Shown in pieces: positions 47,315-58,051 of a stretch of 64,000 bases of DNA. Below the pieces are notes generated by a model that was given only the letters and a program-made list of their open reading frames with translations, searched no databases and was not told where the DNA came from. Origin of the DNA: Sanguinoderma infundibulare (lineage: Eukaryota; Basidiomycota; Agaricomycetes; Polyporales; Polyporaceae); the NCBI GenBank assembly GCA_032821775.1, contig JAVLRN010000002.1:1798001-1862000 (forward strand). Reading direction: 5' to 3'. The position numbers were made by a program, and so were the translations under genes. Positions within the stretch are counted from its first letter, which is position 1; each line of letters opens with the position of its first letter.

Positions 47315-48695
47315 GGTGAAGGCGGATTACTGGACCAAGACGACATGGTTAGAATGGTATTCATGGGTGTATGCATGACATAATGATGGATCCCCAGTGA
47401 ATTCGGTCATGTCTCCCCATCCCGTTTTAGACCATGCACCAGAGGCCTTCCCTTAACGTCTGGTGACAAGACCAAACCAAAGCGTCCAAGCTTCAGGCTC
47501 CCATTCATCCCACCCAATTATACGCAGCGTGTTGACCATAACGGGCACTCACTGCACAACCACAATCACGTCTCGTCATCTCGTGATCCACAGGCCCCTC
47601 AACCCATCACCATCGCCCAAAGTGGGGGGATCTCACCTGAAAAGAGAACTGCCATCAGTGTAAGTCAAAATCCGACGCATACAAGCAGTCAAAAAAACAA
47701 AAGCGACAATCTCAGAACGAGCAAAAAGCCCGTCACGCCTATGATCTCTCTCCCCGCCCCTCAAAGAGCATCCCGCACGCGCACACACACGCACTCAGGA
47801 ACGCACCTCCGCCCACGACGGCGCCCGCTCCTGCCACTTGTTCGCGCGGAACCACGCGCCAGAATCGGGCAGAGGGTTGGAGCCCGGACGCTTTAAGCCG
47901 CGCGTATCTTTCACGTCCACTTCAAAACAAAATCCACGTCTGAGACCGCCGCATGCAGAGTGGGACTCGTCTGCCCGGGCTTGGCTGCGAACGTCTGGCG
48001 GCCCGCACCCACACAAGGCGAGGCAGGCCGCCACTGTCGGCTCGGCCTTTGTTCGCGCGCCAGGTTGTGCTCGCGGCGCGCAAACCTAACTTCAGAGCCG
48101 TGAAGGAACCACGGAGATGTAGCGATGGGGAAAGGGAAACGATGTGGGTCCGGCCTTAAGGCGTGTCACGGTGGGCTCGTGAGATGACACGTCGGGTATC
48201 GGACGCTGCGGGGGTTCGGTGCGCCGCGAATGACGAGCGGAGGGATGCGTCCGTGTCGTGCGAGGTAGGGTGCGGAATGCGGGGAGCGAGGTCGACCCTT
48301 TTACTTGGACATCCTGGAAGAGTTGGTGGTGGGGATGGGACGTACCTCGTCGTGCGTGGGCTGGTTCACCTTTCGATGTTCTGCGAGGATTTCCTGAGGT
48401 ATGCTGGGTCCTACCAACGCATTGCGGCCTGCAACGGTGATTGTGAGTGAGTGGAGAGTTCGATGCAAGGTCAGCACCGGGCGAGATGAGGAAGGGGAGA
48501 TGGAAAGAAAGTTGGGCGCTAAATTGCGGCGATCCTTCCGTCCCGGATACCAAGCCCAGTTCACCTGGTTTGCGTTGCACAGTCACTTGATGGCTACACT
48601 TGCAACTTCACTGGGTGGGGGGTGTTCAAATTGAACAAAAGGAGAGATCCCGCAGCTTCCCTTGTCGGACAAAACGTTTCTTAGGGCTCACTAGC
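47315..48695. other. Intergenic, about 1.4 kb
   Basis: No supported gene. Frames of up to 164 codons on the minus strand at 48.1-48.6 kb have no domain or splice context. Includes the J-protein promoter and the flank downstream of the tRNA. Confidence 0.5.
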
Positions 48696-48777
48696 AGGTG
48701 CTACCAGGGTTCGAACCTGGGTTTCGGGAAAGAGAGACAATCAAAATCCCGAGTGATAACCACTACACTATAGCACC
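48696..48777 (-). tRNA. tRNA-Gln(TTG) with a 10-nt intron
   Basis: Read on the minus strand: acceptor stem GGTGCTA pairs with TAGCACC, discriminator T. The D-arm is TAGTGTAGTGGTTATCAC-like. The anticodon stem CGGGA pairs with TCCCG and the loop is TTTTGA...T with anticodon TTG. T-arm CCAGGTTCGAACCCTGG is perfect. About 10 bases (TTGTCTCTCT) sit at the canonical intron site after position 37, leaving a mature body of about 72 nt. A short T run follows downstream (48671-48674 on the minus strand), consistent with a weak RNA polymerase III stop. Confidence 0.92.
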
Positions 48778-48876
48778 ACTGGGCAAGGGATGTCGATACT
48801 CCTAGATGTACTACTCAGTTGTTGGAGCCACTTGACAGGATCGTACCACCACTCAAATTCTACTGTACATAGGACG

Positions 48877-49406
48877 ATGATGGTTGTGCAAAAGTTGAAA
48901 CTCGTCTTCTTTGTCCCCCGCGCTTCGACCCAGTCTGTTCTCCATCACCTCTTCTCCCGCTTCCCGGACCACGTCGGCCGCATCGGCGCGTACGGCGGCT
49001 GCGCCTTCGTCTCTCCTGGTACAGGTCCGCGATGTGACGCATTGCACGCACGGCCAACGCTAACCCCAACGTCGACAACAGGACAGTTTTTGCCGCTCGA
49101 GGGCGCCAACCCCACAATCGGCGAGGTAGGGAAGCCGGAGCACGTCGAGGAGGACCGTATCGAGGTACTCGTCCACGGCTCGCGAGCCGAAGCACGGGAG
49201 AGCAAGGACGCCGCCGCAGCCTCAGTCGCTGATGGAGACGCGGGCGGAGTCGAGATTGGCGCGGTGCTGGAGGAGCTGAAGAAGGTGCGTGTCGGATCAG
49301 CTGTGCGGCATGCGAGCGCGAACGCGACAAGTCGTGACGGCGGCGCACGCAGGTCCATCCGTACGAGGAGGTCGCGTATGATGTGTACCGCCTTGAAGAT
49401 GTTTAG
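48877..49406 (+). CDS. NIF3/YqfO-like CutA-fold small protein
   Basis: Stand-alone version of the PII/CutA-like domain that is inserted in bacterial NIF3-family proteins (YqfO); function unknown. Exons: 48877-49024, 49082-49284, 49353-49406; phases agree, 134 aa. Signature blocks: KLVFFVPRASTQSVLHHLFS, HVGRIGAYGGCAFVSPGTGQ, FLPLEGANPTIGEVGKPEHV, EEDRIEVLVHGSRA, and the C-terminal HPYEEVAYDVYRLED. A 35-residue Ala/Asp-rich loop near residue 85 is longer than in bacterial relatives. A second ATG one codon later (48880) is equally possible. Confidence 0.88.
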
Positions 49407-50330
49407 CAATGCGACAAGTTTCCCGATCGGCCTCTCTTGTGCGGTGCGAAGGTTTGAGGCCTCCGGGATGTGAAGCGAATAATCGACGGTGCGTTTCAGT
49501 CGTCGTGAGTCGTGACTGCGATTTGATCGTATTCGGTGAGTCTCATCTTGTGATCGCATATTGTGGCATGCCGTCTCGCACTACCCTTGTCCGTCAGTTA
49601 GCGGATGCGGTGACCAGCGTCCGACTATTTCCTCCCAGGACCTAGGACATGACGGAGATATCACCTCCGCGCTCCTCGACCCGCACCGCCAAAGCGTAGG
49701 TTGATGTTCGGGTCGTCTTCGGCCCTGGACGTCGTCCTCCGTCAGGCCAGGCTCACTTCTGTGCCTTCTGCACGTTGTCGCGCATCTTGCGTCTTGGTTT
49801 TTGTTTACGAAGCTAACCCCTGAGAGGCATCCAGGGTCCCATTCAGTCTTGTCGCCTTGGTGCGTGTGTTGAACCGCCCGCATCAGCGAATCAACATCGA
49901 CAGATGATCCGACAATCACAAGCCTCACTGCCAACCTTTCCTTTTGCGTGTCCCTCTGCGAGCGCTAGCGTGCTTCGTTGGTCTCGCCTTCTACCGTCTT
50001 CCCTTCCCCCGTGCGTATATCTTGCTGTATTTCTACCGCAGCCCTCTCTCCCTCCCTCAGGCTGCCCATCCACCATTCATCCACATCGTCGCCCGACGCC
50101 ACCTTGCTTATTCGATCGACCGCAGACAACCACGCAGGCGCACTAGTCTCCGTTACTAGTTCGACAAGCCTCATCTCCGATCTGTTCGGGATCCGAACAC
50201 AACAAGCAGCGGCCCCTCCTCGACTGGGACTTATAAGACCCGACCCCCCCACTCCTCCCGGGCCTCCCCCACCATCGATCGCAAGCCCCCTCGCTCACCC
50301 CCGCCTTCGAAGCACTCGATCACAAGCACA
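49407..50330. other. Intergenic with long pyrimidine-rich tract
   Basis: No gene seen from 49.4 to 49.95 kb. From about 49970 to 50330 the plus strand is strongly C/T-rich, resembling a long fungal 5' UTR or core promoter for the small ORF at 50331. Confidence 0.45.
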
Positions 50331-50540
50331 ATGCGCGCCCACACGTCGCTCTACGAAGAACCGACATTCGAAGATGTCACGCCGAAGGAGCAGTCGGTCG
50401 TGTACGCCGCTCTCGGCACCGCAGCGGTCGCCGTCGCGTCCACCGTCGCCGCGATCCAAGTACATGGTCTCCCGACTTGGTTGACTGCAGCGTACGTCCG
50501 TAGTCTGAATCTACCTGCTTCTGGCGTGCAGCGTTCCTGA
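50331..50540 (+). CDS. Small hypothetical membrane protein (doubtful)
   Basis: ATG at 50331 follows a long C/T-rich leader in a good context (cacaATGC). The frame encodes 69 aa including MRAHTSLYEEPTFEDVTPKE, then a hydrophobic helix VVYAALGTAAVAVASTVAAI and HGLPTWLTAAY. Codon use up to that point resembles the neighbouring genes. An alternative 40-nt intron (GTACGT at about 50492 to GCAG) would replace the C-terminus, but it is unusually short. The 70-aa scale, one transmembrane helix and strong leader suggest an expressed small protein. I do not recognise it. Confidence 0.4.
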   Translation: MRAHTSLYEEPTFEDVTPKEQSVVYAALGTAAVAVASTVAAIQVHGLPTWLTAAYVRSLNLPASGVQRS

Positions 50541-52076
50541 TTTTACCTTCTCCGCCTTCCCTCCCTCTCCTTCTCCCCACCTCCGCCCAACATCCTTCAC
50601 CTCCGGCCCTCGGGGTGTTCTCGTGTGCAGGCTTGCAAGCAGCCACTGATCGGCACGGTCTGTCGCTCGCTCGGCATCCCGGCTGATTGACATGCCAAGC
50701 GCGAGTTCATGAAACGGATGTGGCGGCTGCCGTACTGTAAATCTCTCCTGTCATCCGTTGTTTTAGGTTCCTTCACCGTTCAAGGTTCGTCTTCCGCGGT
50801 CGCTTCTTGTCAATTGTGCTGTCTTACACGCTAGGTTTAGCTCAACGCGTGCCGCTGCGCCTCGCAACCCTTCACTCCCTCCCTCCTTGACTCGTGGTTC
50901 TGTCTTCCTTGGTTCACTCTGAATCACTTCCTCACTCTGATCTCTATATGATACGGTCGCTTATTTATCGGCCATCCGCCGTTCCCGGCCCTATGCTCAA
51001 CGCCACGACTTTGCTGCGTTCGCTTCGTGTCTTACCCGATCATCTTCGAATTCCTGTCATCCTAAACTATCATGTCTCTTGCCCCCGTCTGTTCATCTAA
51101 CTGGATCTGTATCACTACCCACCAGAAATCCTGTCTCCTAGCATCACTCCCATCTCATCTCACTGTCTCGTTCCTCCTCGGCCCACTGCCTCCGCAATAC
51201 CATGCGCTACCGTCATCACGTACCTTTTAGTCTGTTCCTTTACGCGACGTTGTATGATACCTGACTTGGTTAGCTGTGCACGTACTCTATACCGCTCTGA
51301 TATTACTTGGGTTCTTCGGATCTTAGATTTCTCAGGTGCTGCCGTTCAACGTTGACGAGTTCTCACCAAGTCGAACGAAGGTTAGGTTCGAGTCCAACGT
51401 TAAACCATGAAGATAGTTTCGTTTCCTACTTCCGTCGGGGGCCCGTTGAAGAGCGTGTCAGGCGTCAGGTAAGATGGTAATCATCCTAACATATATTGCG
51501 CTGCCTTCAAGTCTTCCATTCCTCAGGCCCGATGCTCTAATCTTTGGTGTCTATAACCCATGCGAACTGGCGCAACAGGGAACTCTGCTTGAATTGGGAA
51601 GCCCGGTGCGTTGTTGTCAAGTTGTTGTACATTCGCGTTTGGAAACGTTAACTAAGCCTTGCTACCCTAGCAGTCACCTCGTTTTTACGCCGTAGTACAT
51701 ATATTACTACCTGATCTCTCTCAGACGCTCACCAGCGTGCTCAAGTCAACACCCGACCGATGATCGATCCGGCCCGCGTCGAGGCGTTGGTACAGAACTT
51801 GACGGCAGGCAAGGAGGAGGTAATACCGCCGCCGACCGTTCTCCGATCAGATCGCGAACCTTCTCGTAGGCGTCCAACCCACCGTACACGCCCACGCTCG
51901 TTCCTCTATTGTCTACTCTATCCTTTACTATCGGGACCGCGCTAAGGTATGTATATGGGTTACTAACATGGCCTAGTCTATTGCCATTTGTTTCTGACAT
52001 TCACGACAGTATATAAGGATCACATCCTTACTCGGTCCCGGACTTGATTAGGTACGCACATCAGCAAACGCTCCCT
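50541..52076. other. Intergenic, about 1.5 kb
   Basis: Pyrimidine-rich in its first half, without a supported gene. It probably contains the 3' region of the small ORF at 50331 and the distal promoter of F-box/WD40 paralog B. Confidence 0.45.
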
Positions 52077-52135
52077 TCCCTGACAGTTCCTGAGCCTTCC
52101 TGAGGCGCCTCAGGAGGCTCAGGGACTGTCAGGGA
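52077..52135. repeat. Near-perfect palindrome, about 28-bp arms
   Basis: Arms run 52077-52106 and 52107-52135 around the centre GGCGCC with no loop. The pairing has one bulged T (52097) and one G-T wobble. Contains nested 'cctgag'/'ctcagg' words. Lies about 35 bases upstream of a TATA-like run (52169-52177) of F-box/WD40 paralog B. Confidence 0.85.
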
Positions 52136-52167
52136 TTGGTCAGGGAAGCGAGCTTTTCCTGATGCAC

Positions 52168-52177
52168 AGTATATATA
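52168..52177 (+). promoter_or_regulatory. TATA-like element of F-box/WD40 paralog B
   Basis: The run 'gtatatatac' lies about 110 bases upstream of the chosen ATG at 52287 and about 55 bases before an alternative in-frame ATG at 52221. Position and sequence fit a fungal core promoter. Not proved. Confidence 0.45.
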
Positions 52178-52286
52178 CCTACGCACCCTGATATCGCTTT
52201 CCCCAGTCCTTACTTACGCGATGTCAGACTCTGTTCCAGTTCTCTTGTCCGAGTGTTGGAGACACCGTCTCCTTCCACAGTACGCT

Positions 52287-54789
52287 ATGCCTTCCTACGA
52301 CGTCCTTCCTATAGAGATACTGGAGCTGATCGTCGACCAAGCCTGCGATCACCACCTGTCTCTCGCAACCCTCTCCCTCTCATGTCGCGTCCTCTTACCT
52401 CGGGCTCGCTATCACCTCTTCTCCCGCATATGTATCAAATCCAAGCTACAGATGGATGCGGTACCCGCCTTCCTTCAAGCTCGCCCATGGATCCTTCCCT
52501 TGATCTGCCACGTTACGATATCTACATCAGTTTCGCTACATCGGAAGTCCAAGGCGCTACTCGAGCTCGTACCGGTCCCCCTGTTGACCCAACTTCCCAA
52601 CCTGCGTGGATGGGAACTAAAGTCGAAGTTGGCGTATCTGGCCTTGCCAGGGACCTACAGCCAGTCCAAAGCTACCTTGTCGCCCAGCCGTTGGACCTTG
52701 TCCGCTCTGCGCAAGTTGTGCCGCCAGATACAGCATCTCAGCCTCGCTTCGGTTGTGTTCCTCGACATCGTTGACTTCGCGCAGCTGCTCTCTTCGTTTC
52801 CCGGTCTGCGAACGCTGGAGTGCGCCGCTGTAGGGATCAAGCGGGTCAATTCATCGGGGAAGGGGAATTTGGCCAAGTCCACTTTGCTCAAGCATTTGAC
52901 CCATCTCATCGTGAGTTCAGTCCAGCATCAATCAACCTGTGCCGGATGATGGGCATGCTGAACGCTGACCTGACATCGATAATTATGTTGCTGTAGACCG
53001 ACGTGTTGACAGATCGACGGGTGCTGGATCTACTTCTCGACGCCAGTACTACCACGCTCGAAGATCTAACCTTAGGAATAGACAACACTCTGACCCCAGG
53101 TGGGTTCTTCCGCGTGCACACCGCGACAGCTCGCTCACATGTTCATCTCAGCCGTTATTGGGACAACGCAGCTCATAATTTCGCGCATGGAACGGTTGCG
53201 GAGCGTGATGCTCATGGTCGCTGAACCAACCGCGAGCGAGCCGGCATGGCTTTTCATGGAACGCGCGACGAAGATCCTGGAAAGCGTGTGCGACACCAAG
53301 ACGACGGCTGTGCACGTCTGCTTCAGCACGCTGCGCCTGCTGTCCTTCGGGTTTCTTCTCCGCAGCCAGCTGCACCATCGCCCCCTCAAGGCCTTCAATG
53401 ACGCGATGGCCGTGGTCGGTCACCCTCTCCAGGCCAGGAGAATATCATTCAAGGTGGACGATGCCAACTCCCGACGGAAGAATCGCGATGCTTTCTGGAT
53501 GTCTACTTTCGAGCGAGCGTTCCCTGGAGTGCGGGAGCGCGGCATGATCGATTTGATCGGGCCAAAGCCAACTTGTGAGCCCATGGCCACTGTCATTTAA
53601 TATATGCGCGGCGCGTATGACTAACGACACGACGGCAGCTTGGGGCCATGAAGCTCAGATCACGTCCATGATAGCGTCCCCGACCGGAAGCTTATTCGCT
53701 AGTGGATCTAAAGACGGCACGGTCATTCTCTGGGACACACGGCGGCGGTGCATCGTGCACGAATGGGTGCCCCACGACGGAGAAGACGTCCGCGCCCTCG
53801 CATTCTCACCCGACGGCCGACATTTGTTGTCTGCAGGCACCGACAGGACGCTGAAAGTGTGGGACATCCTGTCCGACCGCACCGAAGACGACGTGCCCGG
53901 TGGGGAGCAAGGAGCTGTGATCGACTCGAACCAAACCGCTTCATACGAATCGTGCGCATGGTCTTTTGACGGTGCGTGGATCGCCGCCGGGTCTGACCAT
54001 CAGGGAGTCTGCGTCTGGGACGCTCGCTCTTTGGACGGCGACTCCTCCTTCCGTGCAGCGCCGCCGTGCTATACATTCTGCGAGCCCGACCCTGACGCGA
54101 AGTTCGAGTTCGGGCACAGGAACTTGCGCTTTTCACCCGATGGCCGCTGGCTGGTGTGGCCCTCGCATTCGGACCTCTACGTGTGGGATATCACGGCGTC
54201 CCCGGACGAACCCCCGAGGAGATTGTCTCTGCACGGGGCTGCCGCTGGTACTTCAAACATCACGGTGCTATCATTCGATCCTGTCGGTATGCACGTGGTG
54301 ACGGCTCATGGGGACATCTGGAGCAAGCAGAGAAATGTGTGTTTGCGTGTATGGGAGATCGGCACGGGCGCGGAACTTGCAGTCCTGAAAGGCCATTCGG
54401 AACCAGTCCTGGACGTGTCATTCTCCCCGGACGGCCGATTCGTCTTGTCGGCCTCTCGTGATGGGACAGCGAGGCTGTGGTCCGCAGAGACTTACGAGCA
54501 GGTGTTGTCGCTCGAGGGGCACAAGAGCGTGGTCGCTACGGCCGTCTTCTCGCCCGATGGGGGGCACGTCGCGACCGCGTCCTCAGACGCGACGGTGCGA
54601 TTGTGGAGAACGGGTGACGGGGAATGCGTGGCGACGTTCGCTGAGCACTTGTATGACGTTACACACCTTGTTTTCTCTGCTGACGGGAAGATGCTAATTT
54701 CCGGAGATGATGAAGGGATTGTGCATTTTCGTGATGTTTGTGATTCTGTCCACTCGCAAGGCCCACTGCCTAGTCATAGTGCGATATGA
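52287..54789 (+). CDS. F-box/WD40 fusion protein (paralog B)
   Basis: Probable SCF substrate receptor. Exons: 52287-52910, 52997-53099, 53152-53574, 53639-54789; phases agree, 766 aa. F-box at the N-terminus: MPSYDVLPIEILELIVDQAC, LATLSLSCRVLLPRARYHLF. A leucine-rich middle part follows (LASVVFLDIVDFAQLLSSFP; ISRMERLRSVMLMVAEPTAS). The propeller from residue about 385 shows eight blades, for example SGSKDGTVILWDT, SAGTDRTLKVWDI, SASRDGTARLWSA, TASSDATVRLWRT and GDDEGIVHFRDV. The intron 53575-53638 joins the F-box frame directly into the first blade, which is the evidence for a fused gene. An in-frame ATG at 52221 would add 22 residues, but the family begins at 52287, as in paralog A (MASYDDLPIEIF). 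Confidence 0.86.
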
Positions 54790-54995
54790 GTACCATTTAG
54801 ATCATTTGACAGAATAGGCTCGGTTACTCAGACATCTATATATACCCGACTTGTGGCTTCGCAAAGTCCCGTCCACGTCGTACATTCCACTGCTGCCTTC
54901 ATACCTCTTTCCTGGATTGACGTCTTGACGGCGGGGTGCAGCGAGAACACCTGAGTTGTAGGGGGCAGCTGCCAAACAACCTTAATGTTCAAGGC

Positions 54996-55904
54996 TCAGC
55001 GGCCTGGTGAGCCTGGGGTGCTTCGTTGGTGCGTACGCGCTCGCGAAGCCAAGCCTAGTAATGATCCTGAATAAGTAGATAAACTTGGGTCAGTCGTTGC
55101 CTCAGGTATAAAACACCAACCGCACCTACGGATTTCCTCCTGCTCCTTGTATGCGTCTGGAAAGCGGTCCGTTTCTTTGAGGTGTGCCTCCAAGTCCAGG
55201 GCTACGTGCACGAGTGGGACAATGGCATCCTCCTCTTCATTGCGGTCGAGTCCGAAGCCCTCGGAGTGGTCTGAGGAGGTCGACTCACTGTCGGAAGTAG
55301 CTTGCGTGTCGTCGACAGGTACCACATCGGAGGTCTCGCCACAGATATCTTGGCTCTCCGGATGATCCTGGGAATCGCTCGGTTTCAGTGACCTCCGGAA
55401 GCGAAGAAGGGTCGAGGAGGGTCCTACGACGGTGAACCCTGCAGAGCGCCGAGTCGCGAGAAATGGCTGTCCAAAGGTCGCAGTCGTCGCTATTCGACAG
55501 CATCGGAGCCTGATTTGTGTACCCAGTAGGCCTGATCCGTACCACCGTCTGGGACGGCCATGTCGGCCGTGATTGCTCGTGGTTCGTTTACGGGGCGCAA
55601 ACCGCGAGCTATGCTGAAGCAAGCGTACGCGTTGTAAGGGAGCATCAGATGTGTCTTCTTGGGATGAAATCCGAGGGTCAGGCGAACGTTACAGTCGGGT
55701 TGGAGGATGATGTATGGTGGGACGTACGTTGATCAAATAAACCAAATACTTTGCCTGCCGCATTGCCTGTGCTTCCTCGATGGCTACTGGGTCCCCGAAA
55801 TCCTTAACCGTGTTGACGGGGTCCATCCAAATTACAGCGTACTGCTGCATCCAGGGGTAATTGGTCCGTGGCATCCTACGAACATGCGCTGGGGAGGTCG
55901 TCAT
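54996..55904 (-). CDS. Hypothetical minus-strand gene, model incomplete
   Basis: First exon from 55904 starts MTTSPAHVRRMPRTNYPWMQ and runs to KYLVYLIN before a GTACGT donor near 55732. A downstream frame near 55.6-55.7 kb (KTHLMLPYNAYACFSIARGL) and another at 55.0-55.5 kb (SDSQDHPESQDICGETSDVV, AIVPLVHVALDLEAHLKETD) look protein-like and would be later exons. I could not find a single splice path that joins all three without a stop, so the locus may be a real gene with unusual introns or a decaying one. No family recognised. Confidence 0.3.
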
Positions 55905-56295
55905 AGAGCCAAGGACAATCGCTGAGGAACAGAGGAAGTTGATGTCGAGTAACACCCAATTATGAGCGAGGCTGGCAAGCTGGTAGACCGACGTCGAGGA
56001 GTAAGCTCGAGTAAGGCTTGCGCGGAACCGATTGCAACTGGGGCTGCCACTGATCGAAACTCCGAGCCATACCGTGAAACTACGATGACCTAGCGCAGGG
56101 ACATCGAAAATTTATATCAACGTTATCGGTGAGGTTTTAGAACATTGTCCAAGAAGCAGAAACGAGGAAGACGAGACGAAGGAGCAGGTTGGCGACCAAG
56201 GTGGGGGCGCTGAGCGCTGCAGTGCTTTGTCTTGCACACCCACGAGCCTTCATCTCGTCACCACCTTCCCCGCCCTCATCCACATTTTCTCGTTG

Positions 56296-57693
56296 ATGGA
56301 AGGCCCTCAACAGTCAGACAGGGACAGAGCAAGAGATCGCGAGAGGTCAAGGCGCGACGACCGCCGGAGGTCGCCCTCACGCGCACCCGACGACTATTCC
56401 CGCCGTCGCTCAAGGTCACCACGCCGACGCTCGACAAGTCCGCGACGCCGGCGGTCATATTCTAGGTCTACATCTCCCTCAGACAGAAGGGACAGAGAAA
56501 GGCATGATCGCAACGGACGCTACAGGTCAGCCTCACGGTCCCGTTCACGGTCGAGGGAGCGGAGGCGGGATAAGGACCGCTCGCGCGAGAGGCGGAAGTC
56601 GCGGTCTGTGTCGAGCACGTCTTCAGGTTCAGAAAACGACAGGGAGCGGCGGCACAAGCGCAAGAAGGACAAGCACCGCAAGCGGAGGAGTCAGAGTCGC
56701 AGCAGGAGCCGGGAGAGGGATAGGGATAGGAAGAAGAAGAAAAAGAGCAAGAAGGACAAAAAGGTGCGTACTACGTCCATGCTACTGCGTCCACCGGCCA
56801 ACGTACCGTGCGTGCGTCCTGCAGAAGCATAAAAGCGGCGCCGTGGGCCACCACCAGTGGGGAAAGTATGGCATTATCAACGAAACCGAGTACGTCCACG
56901 TCCCCAGTTTGCTTGCGTATTTTGTCTCATGTGTACCTGCATCAAGTTTGTACAACAAGGAGCAGGAATTCCGGGCTTGGCTTGTGGAGGAGCGGAAGAT
57001 CAACCCAGAGACGATCACTAAAGACCAGACGAAGAAAGAGTTCGCTCGGTTCGTCGAGGATTACAACACTGGTGAGTCTCCAGCCAGAGACCCGTCAACC
57101 ATTGTGCATGCTCCTTCTCTGGCAATCCGTCGGTTCTTTGACCAACGCTATCATGCGTCGCGGTTGCGGAAGCGCCACACATGCCAACTATGCTGCGACG
57201 CGGGGTGTTCGCAAGATACACTGCAATAGCGACATGATATAATTTACTTGAGCATACTTGTGCACTCGCTGTTCCTCCCTCAAATCCCTTCGCCGTAGTG
57301 AACCGAATGCTAACGCGATCCACACAGCGACGCTTCCCCACGAAAAGTTCTACAACATGGACGACTACGAGCGACGCATGTCCGCCATGCGCGCCGGTGA
57401 ATACGTCCCTCCTGCGGACGACGCGTACGACCCGACGGCGGACATGCGCGCGCATGCGAGCAGCCACAAGCGCCGCGCGGTCGAGCACGAGTCGTACATG
57501 AACAAGGAGCAGCTCATGGAGCTCCGCAAGGTGCAGAACGAGCGGATTCAGGTACGTCGTCGCCGATGCTTTTCTGAATAGACAGACAGGCTGACGATGG
57601 CTGGGTACATAGGCGGGGAAGATGAAGCTGCTGGGGATGGAGATCAAGCAGAATATGGGTGTGCGCATGGACGGGACGATGTTCGATGGCTGA
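56296..57693 (+). CDS. RS-domain nuclear protein, SCI1/NKAP-like (probable splicing-related)
   Basis: Exons: 56296-56763, 56825-56889, 56947-57071, 57328-57551, 57613-57693; phases agree, 320 aa. Residues 1-155 are an Arg/Ser/Asp-rich low-complexity domain like that of SR-type splicing proteins, ending in a Lys-rich run. The folded C-terminal half contains GAVGHHQWGKYGIINETDLY, NKEQEFRAWLVEERKINPET, KKEFARFVEDYNTATLPHEK, FYNMDDYERRMSAMRAGE, and near the end KMKLLGMEIKQNMGVRMDG. The 'FxxWLxEE...FxxFVxDYN' block resembles plant style cell-cycle inhibitor 1 and related RS proteins; I name that family with moderate confidence. Nuclear location and a role with RNA are inferred from the RS domain. 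The third intron (57072-57327) is unusually long for this window. Confidence 0.82.
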
Positions 57694-58051
57694 GGTGGGG
57701 CCGCGCTCTGCGGTCTTTCAATGATCCCCTTCGTATCGTTGCGCTCCACACTGAGGTTGTATCTTACATTTCCATTTCTTTTGTTATTCGACATGATTCC
57801 TCAGATGGCCTTTCGATGTCGAGGCGGGAGCAGGGCGACAGCGATATGATCAACCTGACGCGGTTTCCTCGGGTACCCGGAAGGATGTTTGGGTAACCCA
57901 CCGCCAATAGCTAACTTTGCCAATCCTTCATGGACTGAGAATAATACTTGACAATGCGAGGAAGTCGCGCCGTCGCGAGGTAAAATCTGCCAAGATAAGT
58001 CAGTTGAAGAGGTAGTTCAACAATCTAGTAATATTCGAGGACTTACCCCAA
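57694..58051. other. Convergent intergenic region
   Basis: About 360 bases between the stops of the RS-domain gene (+) and the HET gene (-). No gene seen. Confidence 0.5.

Noticed and set aside
48092..48586. 164-codon minus-strand frame next to the tRNA
   Set aside because: No domain, no intron context and atypical His/Arg/Ser composition; probably non-coding.
57018..57794. 258-codon minus-strand frame opposite the RS-domain gene
   Set aside because: It is antisense to coding exons and introns of a well-supported gene and has no domain.
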